From Streptomyces montanisoli (GTDB lineage Bacteria; Actinomycetota; Actinomycetes; Streptomycetales; Streptomycetaceae): 64,000 nt of DNA. Location: positions 1 through 64,000 of the forward strand of contig NZ_JAGIQL010000001.1 in NCBI RefSeq assembly GCF_017813245.1. Direction: 5' to 3'. This document shows, piece by piece, positions 17,769 through 26,109 of the stretch (the stretch's first letter is position 1; each line of letters begins with the position of its first letter). Position numbers and translations under genes: made by a program. The notes under the pieces are model-generated. The model made no database searches. It had not been told where the DNA came from and saw only the letters and a list, made by a program, of their open reading frames with translations.

Positions 17769-19346
17769 TCAACCCACGGGTGGAACCCGGGTGGAAACCG
17801 CGGCGGCCCTGACGCGTGCGCGCCGCCGCCGGCGCCAGGGGCGGATCCCCGCCGCGAGGCCGAGCACCGCGAGGAGGACGCCCACCGTCTCGTAGAGGCC
17901 GGGCGTCGCCCAGGACGGACCCGGCCACACCGAGACGGCGACCCGAGCGGTGTCATCGGCGGCCGAGGTGTCACGGCTGGGGTGCTTGGCATCACCGTCG
18001 GTGACCCGAACGCGCCCACCCGTGTGCACCGTGTCGTCGTCGATACGGAGGGTGAACGGAAAGGACGTCGTGGTGCCGGCCGCACCGGCCTTCTGCGCCG
18101 TGCACACGTACCGGCGCGCGCTCGGCTGCCCCACCGACGCCTCGGCGAGGGGTCTGCCGTTCGCGCCGAGGGCGCGGCACCGCTGGTCGTACACCTCCTC
18201 GTCGGCGTAGGGGTCGTACGGGGAGGCCACGACGGTCGTGCCGTCGGGCACCGTGAACTCGACCTTGACCGGTGCGGGCAGGTCACCGGGCCCGTTGTTG
18301 CGCACCCCGACGCGCACGTCGGCACGGCTGCCGACGGGCCCCTTGACGGTCCCGGCGAGGGCGACGAGGTCGCTGTGGCTGCGCACGGGCACTTCGAGCA
18401 CAGCCGGGTCGTCGTCGGCCGGCTTCACGGCGCCCGCGTCCTGCCCGCCGCCGGGGACGAGGCCGATCGCGGGCCCGTCGCCGGGGTGGTACTGCGGCGC
18501 GATCTCGTCCGGCGGCACGTAGTCGGCGCTGAGGGCGGCCACCTCGAAGGAGACGCGCGGGTACATGGCGTCGGAGGCGGCCCGCACTGTCTCCGGCGTC
18601 TTGAGGTGGTAGGAACCGCCGGCAGGAATGGTCACGTCACCGGCAGGCAACCGGCACCAAGCCGAACTACCACGCTTGTAAAGGCAGTTGCGATGCCTGC
18701 TGCCAAAGACAAAACCATGGCGCAGATTCATGAAGAAGGACACGCCACGAGCAGGCAGATCGCCACTGTTGTGCACGGTCAGCGACACCTCGACGCGGCC
18801 ACCCGGATCCACCTGACCCCGGTCCGCATGGGCGCTCGCCTCCAGCACAGGCTTCCCGACCATGACGACGGTGTGCCCGGTGACGGCCGCACGGCCGGGC
18901 GCGGCCACCCGGTAGCGCAGCACGCCCGAGTCGCCCGCCGTGGCGCCCTTCGCCGGGCTGAGGTGGAAGGACTGGATGACCACTGCCTGGTTGGACGTCC
19001 CGTGCCCAGAGCAGTGAAAGACGGGCAGGCGGACGGGGCAGGCATCCAGGCCCGTCCGGATGGAGGCGACGCCCTTGAGGCCGCTCGCGTCGAACGTGAT
19101 CGCGAGATCGCCGTCGGCCCACTTCTCCTGCACGCGCAAGTCACTGGAGCCCTGGTCCGCGTCACGCGGCACGTAGAACACGGCGGGCACAACGAGCTCC
19201 GGCGCGTCCGCGGCACCGGCCGGCACCGGCCGCACAAGCCCGGCGACCACGGCGGCCCCCACGAGTAGCCCCCCGACGACCACCCGCAACGCGCGAAAGC
19301 CCCGGCACCTGAACCCGAACCCGCTCAACTTGTCCACCACGCGCAC
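17769..19346 (-). CDS. Secreted, membrane-anchored protein with CARDB/DUF11-like repeats
   Basis: A 525-residue exported protein. The signal peptide is basic then hydrophobic (FRALRVVVGGLLVGAAVVAG) and ends near PAGAADA. Two beta-rich segments follow with the pattern VEVSLTVHNSGDLPARGVSF and ADVRVGVRNNGPGDLPAPVK, typical of CARDB/DUF11-type extracellular modules. There are four or more cysteines, probably disulphide-bonded. A C-terminal span (about residues 485-505) with an arginine-rich tail anchors it to the membrane. The role is unknown; it may act in surface adhesion or sensing. Confidence 0.65.
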   Translation of the reverse strand: MRVVDKLSGFGFRCRGFRALRVVVGGLLVGAAVVAGLVRPVPAGAADAPELVVPAVFYVPRDADQGSSDLRVQEKWADGDLAITFDASGLKGVASIRTGLDACPVRLPVFHCSGHGTSNQAVVIQSFHLSPAKGATAGDSGVLRYRVAAPGRAAVTGHTVVMVGKPVLEASAHADRGQVDPGGRVEVSLTVHNSGDLPARGVSFFMNLRHGFVFGSRHRNCLYKRGSSAWCRLPAGDVTIPAGGSYHLKTPETVRAASDAMYPRVSFEVAALSADYVPPDEIAPQYHPGDGPAIGLVPGGGQDAGAVKPADDDPAVLEVPVRSHSDLVALAGTVKGPVGSRADVRVGVRNNGPGDLPAPVKVEFTVPDGTTVVASPYDPYADEEVYDQRCRALGANGRPLAEASVGQPSARRYVCTAQKAGAAGTTTSFPFTLRIDDDTVHTGGRVRVTDGDAKHPSRDTSAADDTARVAVSVWPGPSWATPGLYETVGVLLAVLGLAAGIRPWRRRRRARVRAAAVSTRVPPVG

Positions 19347-19543
19347 CCTGCCAACCCCACGTCACACCCGGGCCTCAAATCAGTCACAGTCCCTGGCCGC
19401 CCGCAGGACGTAGCCTGCTGCCGCCCGGCCGCCGTCCCGGAGCCGGCTCGCCCCGAACGGTTGCGTTGACTAGGCCGAACAGCCGTGCGACGGTGAGGGT
19501 GAGCTGCCCCCCGTGCCCGCCGTTGAACTGGAGGAATACCGCT

Positions 19544-20905
19544 GTGAGCTACGGAAACGACGACCCCCGCCCGACCGTGGCCCGCAGCCTGACGCCGGAC
19601 CAGGTCGAGCTCTTCGAGAAGGGCTTCGCCGCCCGGCCCGCGAACCGGCTGATGCAGAACGCCGTCACCCAGACCCCGGTGGACGACGTCGCCCTCGACC
19701 GGCGGATCCTCACCGGCATCGACCACTCGGTCTCCCACCACCTGGACGACTGGAAGGTCACCAACCAGAAGCAGAGCGGCCGCTGCTGGATGTTCGCCGG
19801 CCTCAACCTGCTGCGCGTCGGCGCGGCGAAGGAACTGGGCCTGAAGGACTTCGAGTTCTCCCAGAACTACACACTCTGGTGGGACAAGTTCGAGCGGGCC
19901 AACCACTTCCTCGAGGCCATCATCGAGACCTCCGGCCGCGACGTGGACGACCGCACGGTGGCGCGCCTGCTGACGGACCCGATCGGCGACGGCGGGCAGT
20001 GGAACATGTTTGTGGCGCTCGTCGCCAAGCACGGCCTCGTGCCCAAGTCGGCCATGCCGGAGACGGACAGCTCGTCCTCGACCCGCGCCATGAACCGCGT
20101 CCTGGAGACCCTGCTCCGCCAGGGCGCCCGCGACCTGCGCGCACAGGCGTCCGAGGGTGCCGAGGCGCAGCGGGAGCACAAGCGCGACATCCTGGCGGCC
20201 ATCCACCGCGTGCTCAGCATCCACCTCGGCACGCCGCCGCAGAAGTTCCTGTGGCAGTGGGAGGACAAGGACAAGGAGTTCCACCGCGACGGCTGGCTCA
20301 CCCCGGCCGAGTTCGCGGCCAAGTACGTGCGACTGCCGCTCGACGAGTACGTCTGCCTGGTGCACGACCCGCGCGAGTCGAGCCCGGTCGGCCGCACCTT
20401 CACCGTCGAGTACCTCGGCAACATCGTGGACGCCCCGCCGGTGGTGTACCTGAACGGGCGGATCGAGCAGCTCAAGAAGCTGGCGATGGACGCGATCGTC
20501 GGCGGCGAGCCGGTGTGGTTCGGCTGCGACGTGGCGAAGATGATGCGCTCGGACGTCGGCGTCTGGGATGCCGAGCTCTTCGACTACGCGGGCGTCTACG
20601 ACACCGAGTTCACCTTGGACAAGGCCGACCGGCTGGTGCTCCACGACACGGAGATGACCCACGCGATGCTGTTCACCGGCGTCGACGTCGTGGACGGCGG
20701 CCCGCGCCGCTGGCGGGTGGAGAACAGCTGGGGCGAGGACCGGGCCGACAAGGGCTTCTGGACCATGAACGACTCGTGGTTCGGCGAGCACGTCTTCGAG
20801 GTCGCGGTCAGGCGCTCCGCGCTGCCGCCCGAGCTGGCGGCCGCCCTCGACCAGGAGCCGATCGTCCTCCCGGCCTGGGACCCGATGGGCGCGCTGGCCG
20901 ACTGA
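19544..20905 (+). CDS. pepC: Aminopeptidase C / bleomycin hydrolase (peptidase C1B)
   Basis: A 453-residue cytoplasmic cysteine aminopeptidase. The catalytic Cys81 sits in QKQSGRCWMFAGLN, the His in HDTEMTHAMLFTG and the Asn in RVENSWGE, the full papain-like triad in the order and spacing of PepC/bleomycin hydrolase. The family forms hexamers whose self-compartmentalised active site trims peptides from the N-terminus. The GTG at 19544 follows GGAGGAAT; the longer frame upstream has no coding character. A perfect 23-bp stem-loop terminator follows within 15 bases. There is no signal peptide. Confidence 0.94.
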   Translation: MSYGNDDPRPTVARSLTPDQVELFEKGFAARPANRLMQNAVTQTPVDDVALDRRILTGIDHSVSHHLDDWKVTNQKQSGRCWMFAGLNLLRVGAAKELGLKDFEFSQNYTLWWDKFERANHFLEAIIETSGRDVDDRTVARLLTDPIGDGGQWNMFVALVAKHGLVPKSAMPETDSSSSTRAMNRVLETLLRQGARDLRAQASEGAEAQREHKRDILAAIHRVLSIHLGTPPQKFLWQWEDKDKEFHRDGWLTPAEFAAKYVRLPLDEYVCLVHDPRESSPVGRTFTVEYLGNIVDAPPVVYLNGRIEQLKKLAMDAIVGGEPVWFGCDVAKMMRSDVGVWDAELFDYAGVYDTEFTLDKADRLVLHDTEMTHAMLFTGVDVVDGGPRRWRVENSWGEDRADKGFWTMNDSWFGEHVFEVAVRRSALPPELAAALDQEPIVLPAWDPMGALAD

Positions 20906-20919
20906 GAACGGCGAGAGGC

Positions 20920-20973
20920 AACGGCCGAAGGCGGGCCGCGCGGCACGGTTCGCGCGGCCCGCCTTCGGCCGTT
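20920..20973 (+). terminator. Strong stem-loop terminator after pepC
   Basis: A perfect 23-base inverted repeat (20920-20942 with 20951-20973) around an 8-base loop, starting 15 bases after the pepC stop codon. There is no T-tract, as is usual for Streptomyces terminators. Confidence 0.85.
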
Positions 20974-21033
20974 CCGGGCCTGTTCCGGACCCGTTCCCGG
21001 GCAGTGATATGCATCACGAAAGTACCGAGCGGC

Positions 21034-21100
21034 GGGTGGGCAACCACCCCCGTATGCGGCAATTGCCCACCCTGTGAGGACGGTGTGAAGCGCCCTTCAC
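21034..21100. promoter_or_regulatory. Two inverted repeats upstream of the surface-protein gene
   Basis: GGGTGGGCAA (21034-21043) and TTGCCCACCC (21063-21072) form a perfect 10-base inverted repeat with a 19-base spacer. Just downstream GTGAAG-N4-CTTCAC (21085-21100) forms a 16-base operator-like palindrome. Both lie in the 322-base gap between pepC and the gene at 21228. Confidence 0.45.
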
Positions 21101-21227
21101 GTTCCTAACGCGCTTCCGACAACGGCGTTTCCGGTCATACGATCACCAAATCAAGCCCTGCGTGAGTGCTACCGCAGCGGCTTCCACAGCACTTTCCCGC
21201 CCGCCTCCGGACCCGTGAAGGAATCCG

Positions 21228-22541
21228 TTGAAGATTTCGCGAACCCTTGCCACGACCGTCGCCGCCGCAGTGACCGCACCCGTCGTCCTGCTGTCCGCCA
21301 CCCCCGCGCTCGCCGACGCCAAGCCGGCCGCCTCCACGCAGGCGCAGCACCAGAAGGAGTCGGGCAAGCCGACCATCGAGCAGCTGGAGAAGGCCGCCGC
21401 CAAGGCGCAGAAGGCGTACGACGACGCCGTGACCGCGACCAAGGCCGCAGAAGACGCCGTCGAGGCCGTCGCCGCCATCGACGCACCTCTCACCGTCGCC
21501 GCGCGGGAGGCCCAGGAAGCGGCGGACAACGCCGCCACAGCCAAGGCGAAGGCCGACAAGGCGCTCGCCGACGCCAACGCCGCGCTCGACACGCTGCCCC
21601 CCGATGCCACGGACGAGCAGAAGGCGGCCGCACAGAAGGCCGTCTCCGACGCGGAGGCCGCCGCCAACGCCGCGGCGGCCGCCAAGGACGCCGCCGACGC
21701 CAAGTCCACGGAGGCGGCCAAGGCCCGCCATGACGCCGGCCTCGCGGCCTTCACGGAGCTCTACAAGCGGCGGAAGGCCGAAAAGAAGGCCCTCGCGGCC
21801 AAGAAGGCCGCCGACAAGGCGCTCGCCGACGCCAAGGCCGCGGCGGGCGGCCAGGACTGCCACTACGAGTCAAAGCTCACCACCGCCATCACCGGCCTGC
21901 CGTCCAAGATCACCGCGGGCTCGACGACCGACTTCGCGGTCCACGTCACCAACGGCACGGACAAGACGCTCGGCAAGGTCGTCCCGCACCTCTACTTCCA
22001 CGCGACGGACAAGACCGGCCGCAACGTCATCGACGACGCGCTGCACCTGCAGTGGTCCACCAGCGCCTCCCCGGCCTGGAAGAGCGTGGGTGCGAGCGGC
22101 GACGCCGGCTCCATCAGCCCGCTGAAGGCCGGCGCCTCCGCCGACGTCAAGCTGCGCCTGAAGATCGACGCCGACGCACCGGCGGGCGAGGGCCTCGCCT
22201 TCGTCGCCGGCGACTACGTCCAGAGCGACGACTCCTGCGGCGGCAACCTGCCCACCGAGTACCCCTTCCAGATCGTCGCGGCGGGCAAGGACACGGGTGA
22301 CGGCGGCGCCGCCAAGCCCGGCCCGTCCACGTCGCCGAACGCGGGCACCAAGCCCCAGGGCGGCAAGTCCGTCACCCCGATCGCCTCCACGACGCCGGTC
22401 GCCACTCCCACCGGCACCCTCGCGCACACCGGCTCGTCCTCGGCCCTGCCGAAGCTCGCCGCGGCGGCCGGGGCCGCGGTGGCACTCGGCGCCATTGCGC
22501 TGGTCGTCGGCCGTCGCCGCAAGGCGGGCTCGGCGTCCTGA
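21228..22541 (+). CDS. LAxTG-type cell-surface protein with Ala-rich coiled coil
   Basis: A 437-residue exported protein. The signal peptide (LATTVAAAVTAPVVLLSATP, cleavage near ALADA) is followed by a long Ala/Lys/Asp-rich helical region (about 45-205), probably coiled coil. A beta domain with two cysteines (about 210-345) comes next, then a Pro/Thr/Gly-rich linker. The C-terminus carries the sorting signal: LAHTG, a hydrophobic span and RRRKAGSAS, matching class E sortase substrates (LAxTG) of Streptomyces. It should be covalently attached to the cell wall. Translation uses TTG at 21228 behind GAAGGAAT. A bidirectional terminator follows. Confidence 0.8.
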   Translation: MKISRTLATTVAAAVTAPVVLLSATPALADAKPAASTQAQHQKESGKPTIEQLEKAAAKAQKAYDDAVTATKAAEDAVEAVAAIDAPLTVAAREAQEAADNAATAKAKADKALADANAALDTLPPDATDEQKAAAQKAVSDAEAAANAAAAAKDAADAKSTEAAKARHDAGLAAFTELYKRRKAEKKALAAKKAADKALADAKAAAGGQDCHYESKLTTAITGLPSKITAGSTTDFAVHVTNGTDKTLGKVVPHLYFHATDKTGRNVIDDALHLQWSTSASPAWKSVGASGDAGSISPLKAGASADVKLRLKIDADAPAGEGLAFVAGDYVQSDDSCGGNLPTEYPFQIVAAGKDTGDGGAAKPGPSTSPNAGTKPQGGKSVTPIASTTPVATPTGTLAHTGSSSALPKLAAAAGAAVALGAIALVVGRRRKAGSAS

Positions 22542-22566
22542 CGCACCGTCACGGAAGCCACGTAGT

Positions 22567-22606
22567 GTGAGGGAGGGCGCCCCTGGAGAGGGGCGCCCTC
22601 CCTCAC
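22567..22606. terminator. Bidirectional stem-loop terminator
   Basis: A perfect 17-base inverted repeat (22567-22583 with 22590-22606) with a 6-base loop separates two convergent genes. Its right arm includes the stop codon of the MarR gene. Confidence 0.85.
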
Positions 22607-23073
22607 GTCTGCGCGCTCGCGGCCCGCGCCCTGGACCACGCGGTGGCATCGGCCCCGTACCGGACCAACAGGCGCGCGAACTGCACCCGTTCCTCCGGCG
22701 ACCAGGCGGCGGTGATCTCCTGGAACGCCGCGCGCTGCTCGGAGGCGAATCGGTCGCGTTCGGCCTCGCCGTGCTCGGTGAGTTCGAGCACGGTACGGCG
22801 CCCGTCGGACTGCGACGCCGCCCGGCGCAGCAGCCCGTCGTCGATGCAGGCGGCGACGGTCCGGCTCGCCACCGGCTGGGCGACGCCCATCTCGGCTGCG
22901 AGGCCGCCGACGGTCGTCTCGCCCGGCGCGTCGGCGATCACGTTGAGCACGAGGTTGCGGGAGAGGTCCTTGCTCGAAGCGGGCGTGCGTCGCCGCAGAC
23001 GTGACAGGGCCGGGCCGATCTGGTCAAGCAGCAGATCGTCGGCGGGCTGCTCGGGGGAGGACGCACTGCTCAT
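22603..23073 (-). CDS. MarR-family winged-helix regulator
   Basis: A 156-residue MarR regulator. The winged-helix core is visible as TTVGGLAAEMGVAQPVASRTVAACIDDGLL (two helices) followed by the wing RRAASQSDGRRTVLELTEHG. Flanking N- and C-terminal helices would form the dimer. The start ATG at 23073 is the likeliest. It is divergent from an amidohydrolase gene, with several TGCA-type inverted repeats in the gap that it may bind. The ligand is unknown; the pairing suggests it responds to a substrate or product of the hydrolase. Confidence 0.85.
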   Translation of the reverse strand: MSSASSPEQPADDLLLDQIGPALSRLRRRTPASSKDLSRNLVLNVIADAPGETTVGGLAAEMGVAQPVASRTVAACIDDGLLRRAASQSDGRRTVLELTEHGEAERDRFASEQRAAFQEITAAWSPEERVQFARLLVRYGADATAWSRARAASAQT

Positions 23074-23101
23074 GCGGCCGATTCTAGGCCCGCACCCCCA
23101 C

Positions 23102-23150
23102 ATTTGCATACCGCGACGCAACTCCATAGCATCAGTCATGCAAATGCAGA
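23102..23150. promoter_or_regulatory. Inverted repeats between MarR gene and amidohydrolase gene
   Basis: ATTTGCAT (23102-23109) and ATGCAAAT (23138-23145) are exact reverse complements 28 bases apart. The second copy overlaps TGCA-AA-TGCA. They are AT-richer than their surroundings and lie before both divergent genes, as expected for MarR operators. Confidence 0.5.
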
Positions 23151-23207
23151 GATGCGGCTATGCAGCAAGGCAGCACGCAGTAGAGCAAGGAAACGAGGCG
23201 GACCGCC

Positions 23208-24422
23208 ATGGCACTCACCGCGATCACCAACGCCCGCGTCTTCGACGGGGAGAAGACACTCGGCGTGCGGACCGTCGTCATCGACGGCGACAGGATCGCC
23301 CGCGTCGGCGGCGACGCGCCACACGGCAGCGAGATCGTCGACGGCGGCGGCGCCACACTGCTGCCGGGCCTCATCGACGCACACGTCCACTCCGCGCCCG
23401 GCTCCCTGGCGCTCGCCCTGCGGTTCGGTGTGACGACCGAGCTGGAGATGCAGGGCATGAACACCCGGGAGAACCGGGGGGCCATCACCGACGACGACAC
23501 CGTGGCGGACGTGCGCTCCGCCGGCTTCGCCATCACACCGCCCGGCGGCCACCCGAGCGAGCTGATGCCCGAGGGCTTCCGCCCGAAGTGGGACCTGCCC
23601 CCGGTGATGCCGCTGATGCCCTTCTCCACGACCCCCGAGGAGGCGGCGGCCTTCGTCCCGCAACTACTCGCCCGTGGCTCCGACTTCATCAAGTTCATGA
23701 TCGACGACGGCAGCGTGGAGGGGCACCCGGGACTGCCGTCGCTCGACCAGGCCACACTCAACGCCGGTGTGGCGGAGGCCAAGAAGTACGGGGCCCTCAC
23801 CGTGGCCCACGCGCTGACAGCGGAGGCCACCAGGATGGCGGCGGAGGCCGGCGTCGACGGCGTCACCCACGTCTTCATGGACCGGCCGCACACGCCCGGC
23901 CTGATCGAACTCATCAGGGACGCGGGCATGTTCGTCATCCCCTGCGTCACGCTCAACGCCTCGATGATGGGGATCACGGCCGGCGAACTCGCCGACGACC
24001 CCCGCGTCGCCGCGCGCCTCGACAGCAAGTGGGACGAGACGCTGCGGTCCAGCTACGGCCGCTACCCGCAGGGCAAGCTCGACGACGTGTACGACACCGT
24101 GCGCGCCCTGGACGCCGCAGGCGTCGACATCCTGGCCGGCACGGACGTCTCCATGCCCGAGACGTTCTTCGGCGGCCTGGCACACGGGGCGAGCCTGCAC
24201 CACGAGCTGCGGTACCTCGTGGCGGCAGGCCTCACCCCGGCCCGTGCACTGCGCGCGGCCACGGCGACGACGGCCCGCCGCTTCCACCTCGGCGACCGGG
24301 GCCGCGTCGCCGAGGGCCTGCGCGCGGACCTCGTCCTGGTGGACGGCGACCCGACGACCACGATCACCGACACACTCAACACCCGAGCGATCTGGCGCCG
24401 AGGCACCCGCCTGGCAGCGTGA
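23208..24422 (+). CDS. Amidohydrolase-superfamily metal-dependent hydrolase
   Basis: A 404-residue protein of the imidazolonepropionase/prolidase-like amidohydrolase group. The metal ligands are visible as HVH in GLIDAHVHS (near residue 60), a Lys in FIKFMIDDG that may be carboxylated (near 165), a His in TVAHAL (near 203), and the catalytic Asp in ILAGTDVS (near 310). The N- and C-terminal strands form the beta-sandwich domain (RVFDGEKT; LRADLVLVDGDP). It hydrolyses an amide or related bond in an unknown substrate. The ribosome-binding site before ATG 23208 is weak. A divergent MarR gene is the probable regulator. Confidence 0.85.
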   Translation: MALTAITNARVFDGEKTLGVRTVVIDGDRIARVGGDAPHGSEIVDGGGATLLPGLIDAHVHSAPGSLALALRFGVTTELEMQGMNTRENRGAITDDDTVADVRSAGFAITPPGGHPSELMPEGFRPKWDLPPVMPLMPFSTTPEEAAAFVPQLLARGSDFIKFMIDDGSVEGHPGLPSLDQATLNAGVAEAKKYGALTVAHALTAEATRMAAEAGVDGVTHVFMDRPHTPGLIELIRDAGMFVIPCVTLNASMMGITAGELADDPRVAARLDSKWDETLRSSYGRYPQGKLDDVYDTVRALDAAGVDILAGTDVSMPETFFGGLAHGASLHHELRYLVAAGLTPARALRAATATTARRFHLGDRGRVAEGLRADLVLVDGDPTTTITDTLNTRAIWRRGTRLAA

Positions 24423-24436
24423 CGCGCCGTCCCTCG

Positions 24437-25342
24437 TCAGCCGATGGAGTCGGTCAGCCCGGTGGACAGGTACGTCGCCCGGCGCTGGTCCTTCTCGCTC
24501 CGCCACGGCTCGATGAGCTCAAGGAGCTTGCTGGTCCTCGGGTCGATGATCACCTCGGTGGTGCCGACGCCCCCGTGGAAGGACAGCTCCGTCCCACTGC
24601 GCCCGATGCTGTCCTTGACGGTACCGACGACGCTCACGCCCCTCAGGTCCGCCAGCGCCTTGAACACGCCGCTGCGCAGGCGCGGGCCGGCCGGGGCGTT
24701 GGCGAGGAGGGTGCTCGCCTGCACGAAACCGAGCGTCGCCGCGTCCTCGTCCTCGTCGGCGGACGCCTTGGTGGTGTTCTCGATCCTGCGCAGCAGCTGG
24801 TCCGGGTCCGTGGTCAGCGCGTCCAGGCCGTTCCAGTCGTACGTCCTCGACCCGAGCCGCCACCCCGGAAAGTGCGACTTGCGGAAGGGCTTGCCGGAGG
24901 CGGAGGTGTAAGTGACGTCCATGGACCGGGAGATGTACGCGCCCATGGAATCGGTGCGGGTCTTCCAGTACCTGCCCGAGCCGGCCGGTTGCGTGGCGGC
25001 GACCTCGGCGACGTTGTTCAGGAAGACCGACGCGGACTGCGCCCGAGCCGTCCCGTGCTGGTCACCCGCCCGCAGGTTCACGCCCGCCACGGCGACACCG
25101 GCCGCAACGGCCGCCAACGCGATCACGGAGAGAAGGCGACGGCGCTTACGCAAGGGCGCCACCACAACGCCTTCCCGCACCTCCCGCCGCGCGGCCCCCT
25201 CGACCGCTGCCATCGCCCGGGCCAGCGCGTCCGCCGACGGAGCCTCGACCCGGCCCGCCGCCCGCAGCGCCTCGGCGCCGGGAAAGTCCATCAGTGCCTG
25301 CTGCTCGCTCATGCCCGTCTCCTCGACGTCGTACGTACTCAT
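24437..25342 (-). CDS. CU044_5270-type membrane protein, sigma-factor partner
   Basis: A 301-residue protein with a cytoplasmic N-terminal segment (about 1-70), one membrane span (RLLSVIALAAVAAGVAVAGV, about 75-95) and an extracytoplasmic C-terminal domain (about 100-300) with WRLGSRTYDWNGLDALTTDP and TELSFHGGVGTTEVIIDP. This arrangement is known from actinobacterial CU044_5270-family proteins encoded after ECF sigma factors, probably acting as sensor or anti-sigma partner. The ATG at 25342 follows GGGAGACC and overlaps the sigma gene stop (ATGA), so the pair is co-translated. No zinc-binding anti-sigma motif is visible. Confidence 0.7.
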   Translation of the reverse strand: MSTYDVEETGMSEQQALMDFPGAEALRAAGRVEAPSADALARAMAAVEGAARREVREGVVVAPLRKRRRLLSVIALAAVAAGVAVAGVNLRAGDQHGTARAQSASVFLNNVAEVAATQPAGSGRYWKTRTDSMGAYISRSMDVTYTSASGKPFRKSHFPGWRLGSRTYDWNGLDALTTDPDQLLRRIENTTKASADEDEDAATLGFVQASTLLANAPAGPRLRSGVFKALADLRGVSVVGTVKDSIGRSGTELSFHGGVGTTEVIIDPRTSKLLELIEPWRSEKDQRRATYLSTGLTDSIG

Positions 25343-25926
25343 GCCAGGTCTCCCGCCACGCCCAGGCCCCGCCCCGCGGGCCGGGTCGTAGCGAGCCGCT
25401 CGCGCAACCGCCCCCGCGCCCGGTGCAGCCGAGAGCGCGCCGTCCCGGCGGGGATGCCCACGGCGGCGGCCGCCTCGGCCGGCGTCAGCTGCTCCCAGCT
25501 GACGAGGAGCACCAGCTCCCGCTCCTCCGGGGGCAGTTCGGCGAGCGCACTGCGCAGCGCGGGCGCGAGGGCGGCCGCGTCCAGCCGCTGGTCGACCGCC
25601 TGCCAGGGGTCGACGACCTGCCCACCTTGCAGGGCCTCCGGCCGCGCCGCACGCCGCACATGGCTCGCGAGGACGTTGCGTGCCACCCCGAACAACCAGC
25701 CCCGCGCGGACCCGCGAGAGGCGTCGAACGTCCGCCGGGACGCGAACGCCTGCAACCACGCCTCGGCCAGCAGATCATCCGCGGCCCCGGGCGCCCGCCG
25801 CACGAAGTAGCCGTGCAGCGCCGCCGAATGCCTCTCGACCAACGGCGCGAACGCCGCGGGATCATCGGCGGCCGAGGACAACTGGGCATCACCGTCGCGG
25901 TCGTGCCCGTCCTGTTCCGATTCCAC
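25339..25926 (-). CDS. ECF-type RNA polymerase sigma factor
   Basis: A 195-residue sigma-70 relative with only regions 2 and 4. Region 2 reads FAPLVERHSAALHGYFVRR, then DDLLAEAWLQAF and RGWLFGVARNVLASHVRR. Region 4 is ALAELPPEERELVLLVSWEQ followed by PAEAAAAVGIPAGTARSRLHRAR. The GTG at 25926 follows GGAGATCT at ideal spacing and is preferred to a TTG at 25980. It overlaps the downstream membrane-protein gene by 4 bases. It would direct transcription of a small regulon, probably including its own operon, in response to the partner's signal. Confidence 0.88.
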   Translation of the reverse strand: MESEQDGHDRDGDAQLSSAADDPAAFAPLVERHSAALHGYFVRRAPGAADDLLAEAWLQAFASRRTFDASRGSARGWLFGVARNVLASHVRRAARPEALQGGQVVDPWQAVDQRLDAAALAPALRSALAELPPEERELVLLVSWEQLTPAEAAAAVGIPAGTARSRLHRARGRLRERLATTRPAGRGLGVAGDLA

Positions 25927-26109
25927 AGATCTCCGTCTCCGACAGTCGGACGACAGTCTCACCCAGTACTTGTCGCCCAACGCGCCCGGCGTTCGCGCCG
26001 AGCCTCTTGGCGCGGTCGGTCACGAGAGCTGCGGCCGCGCCGCACTCCCCACTGTCCGGGAGAGCGGCAGGTGTCGGATCACCGTCGGCGCCCCGCGATT
26101 GCTTCGATG

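Noticed and set aside
22643-25810. A 1055-residue plus-strand open frame
   Set aside because: It crosses MarR, amidohydrolase and sigma genes in shadow frames with no domain signature.
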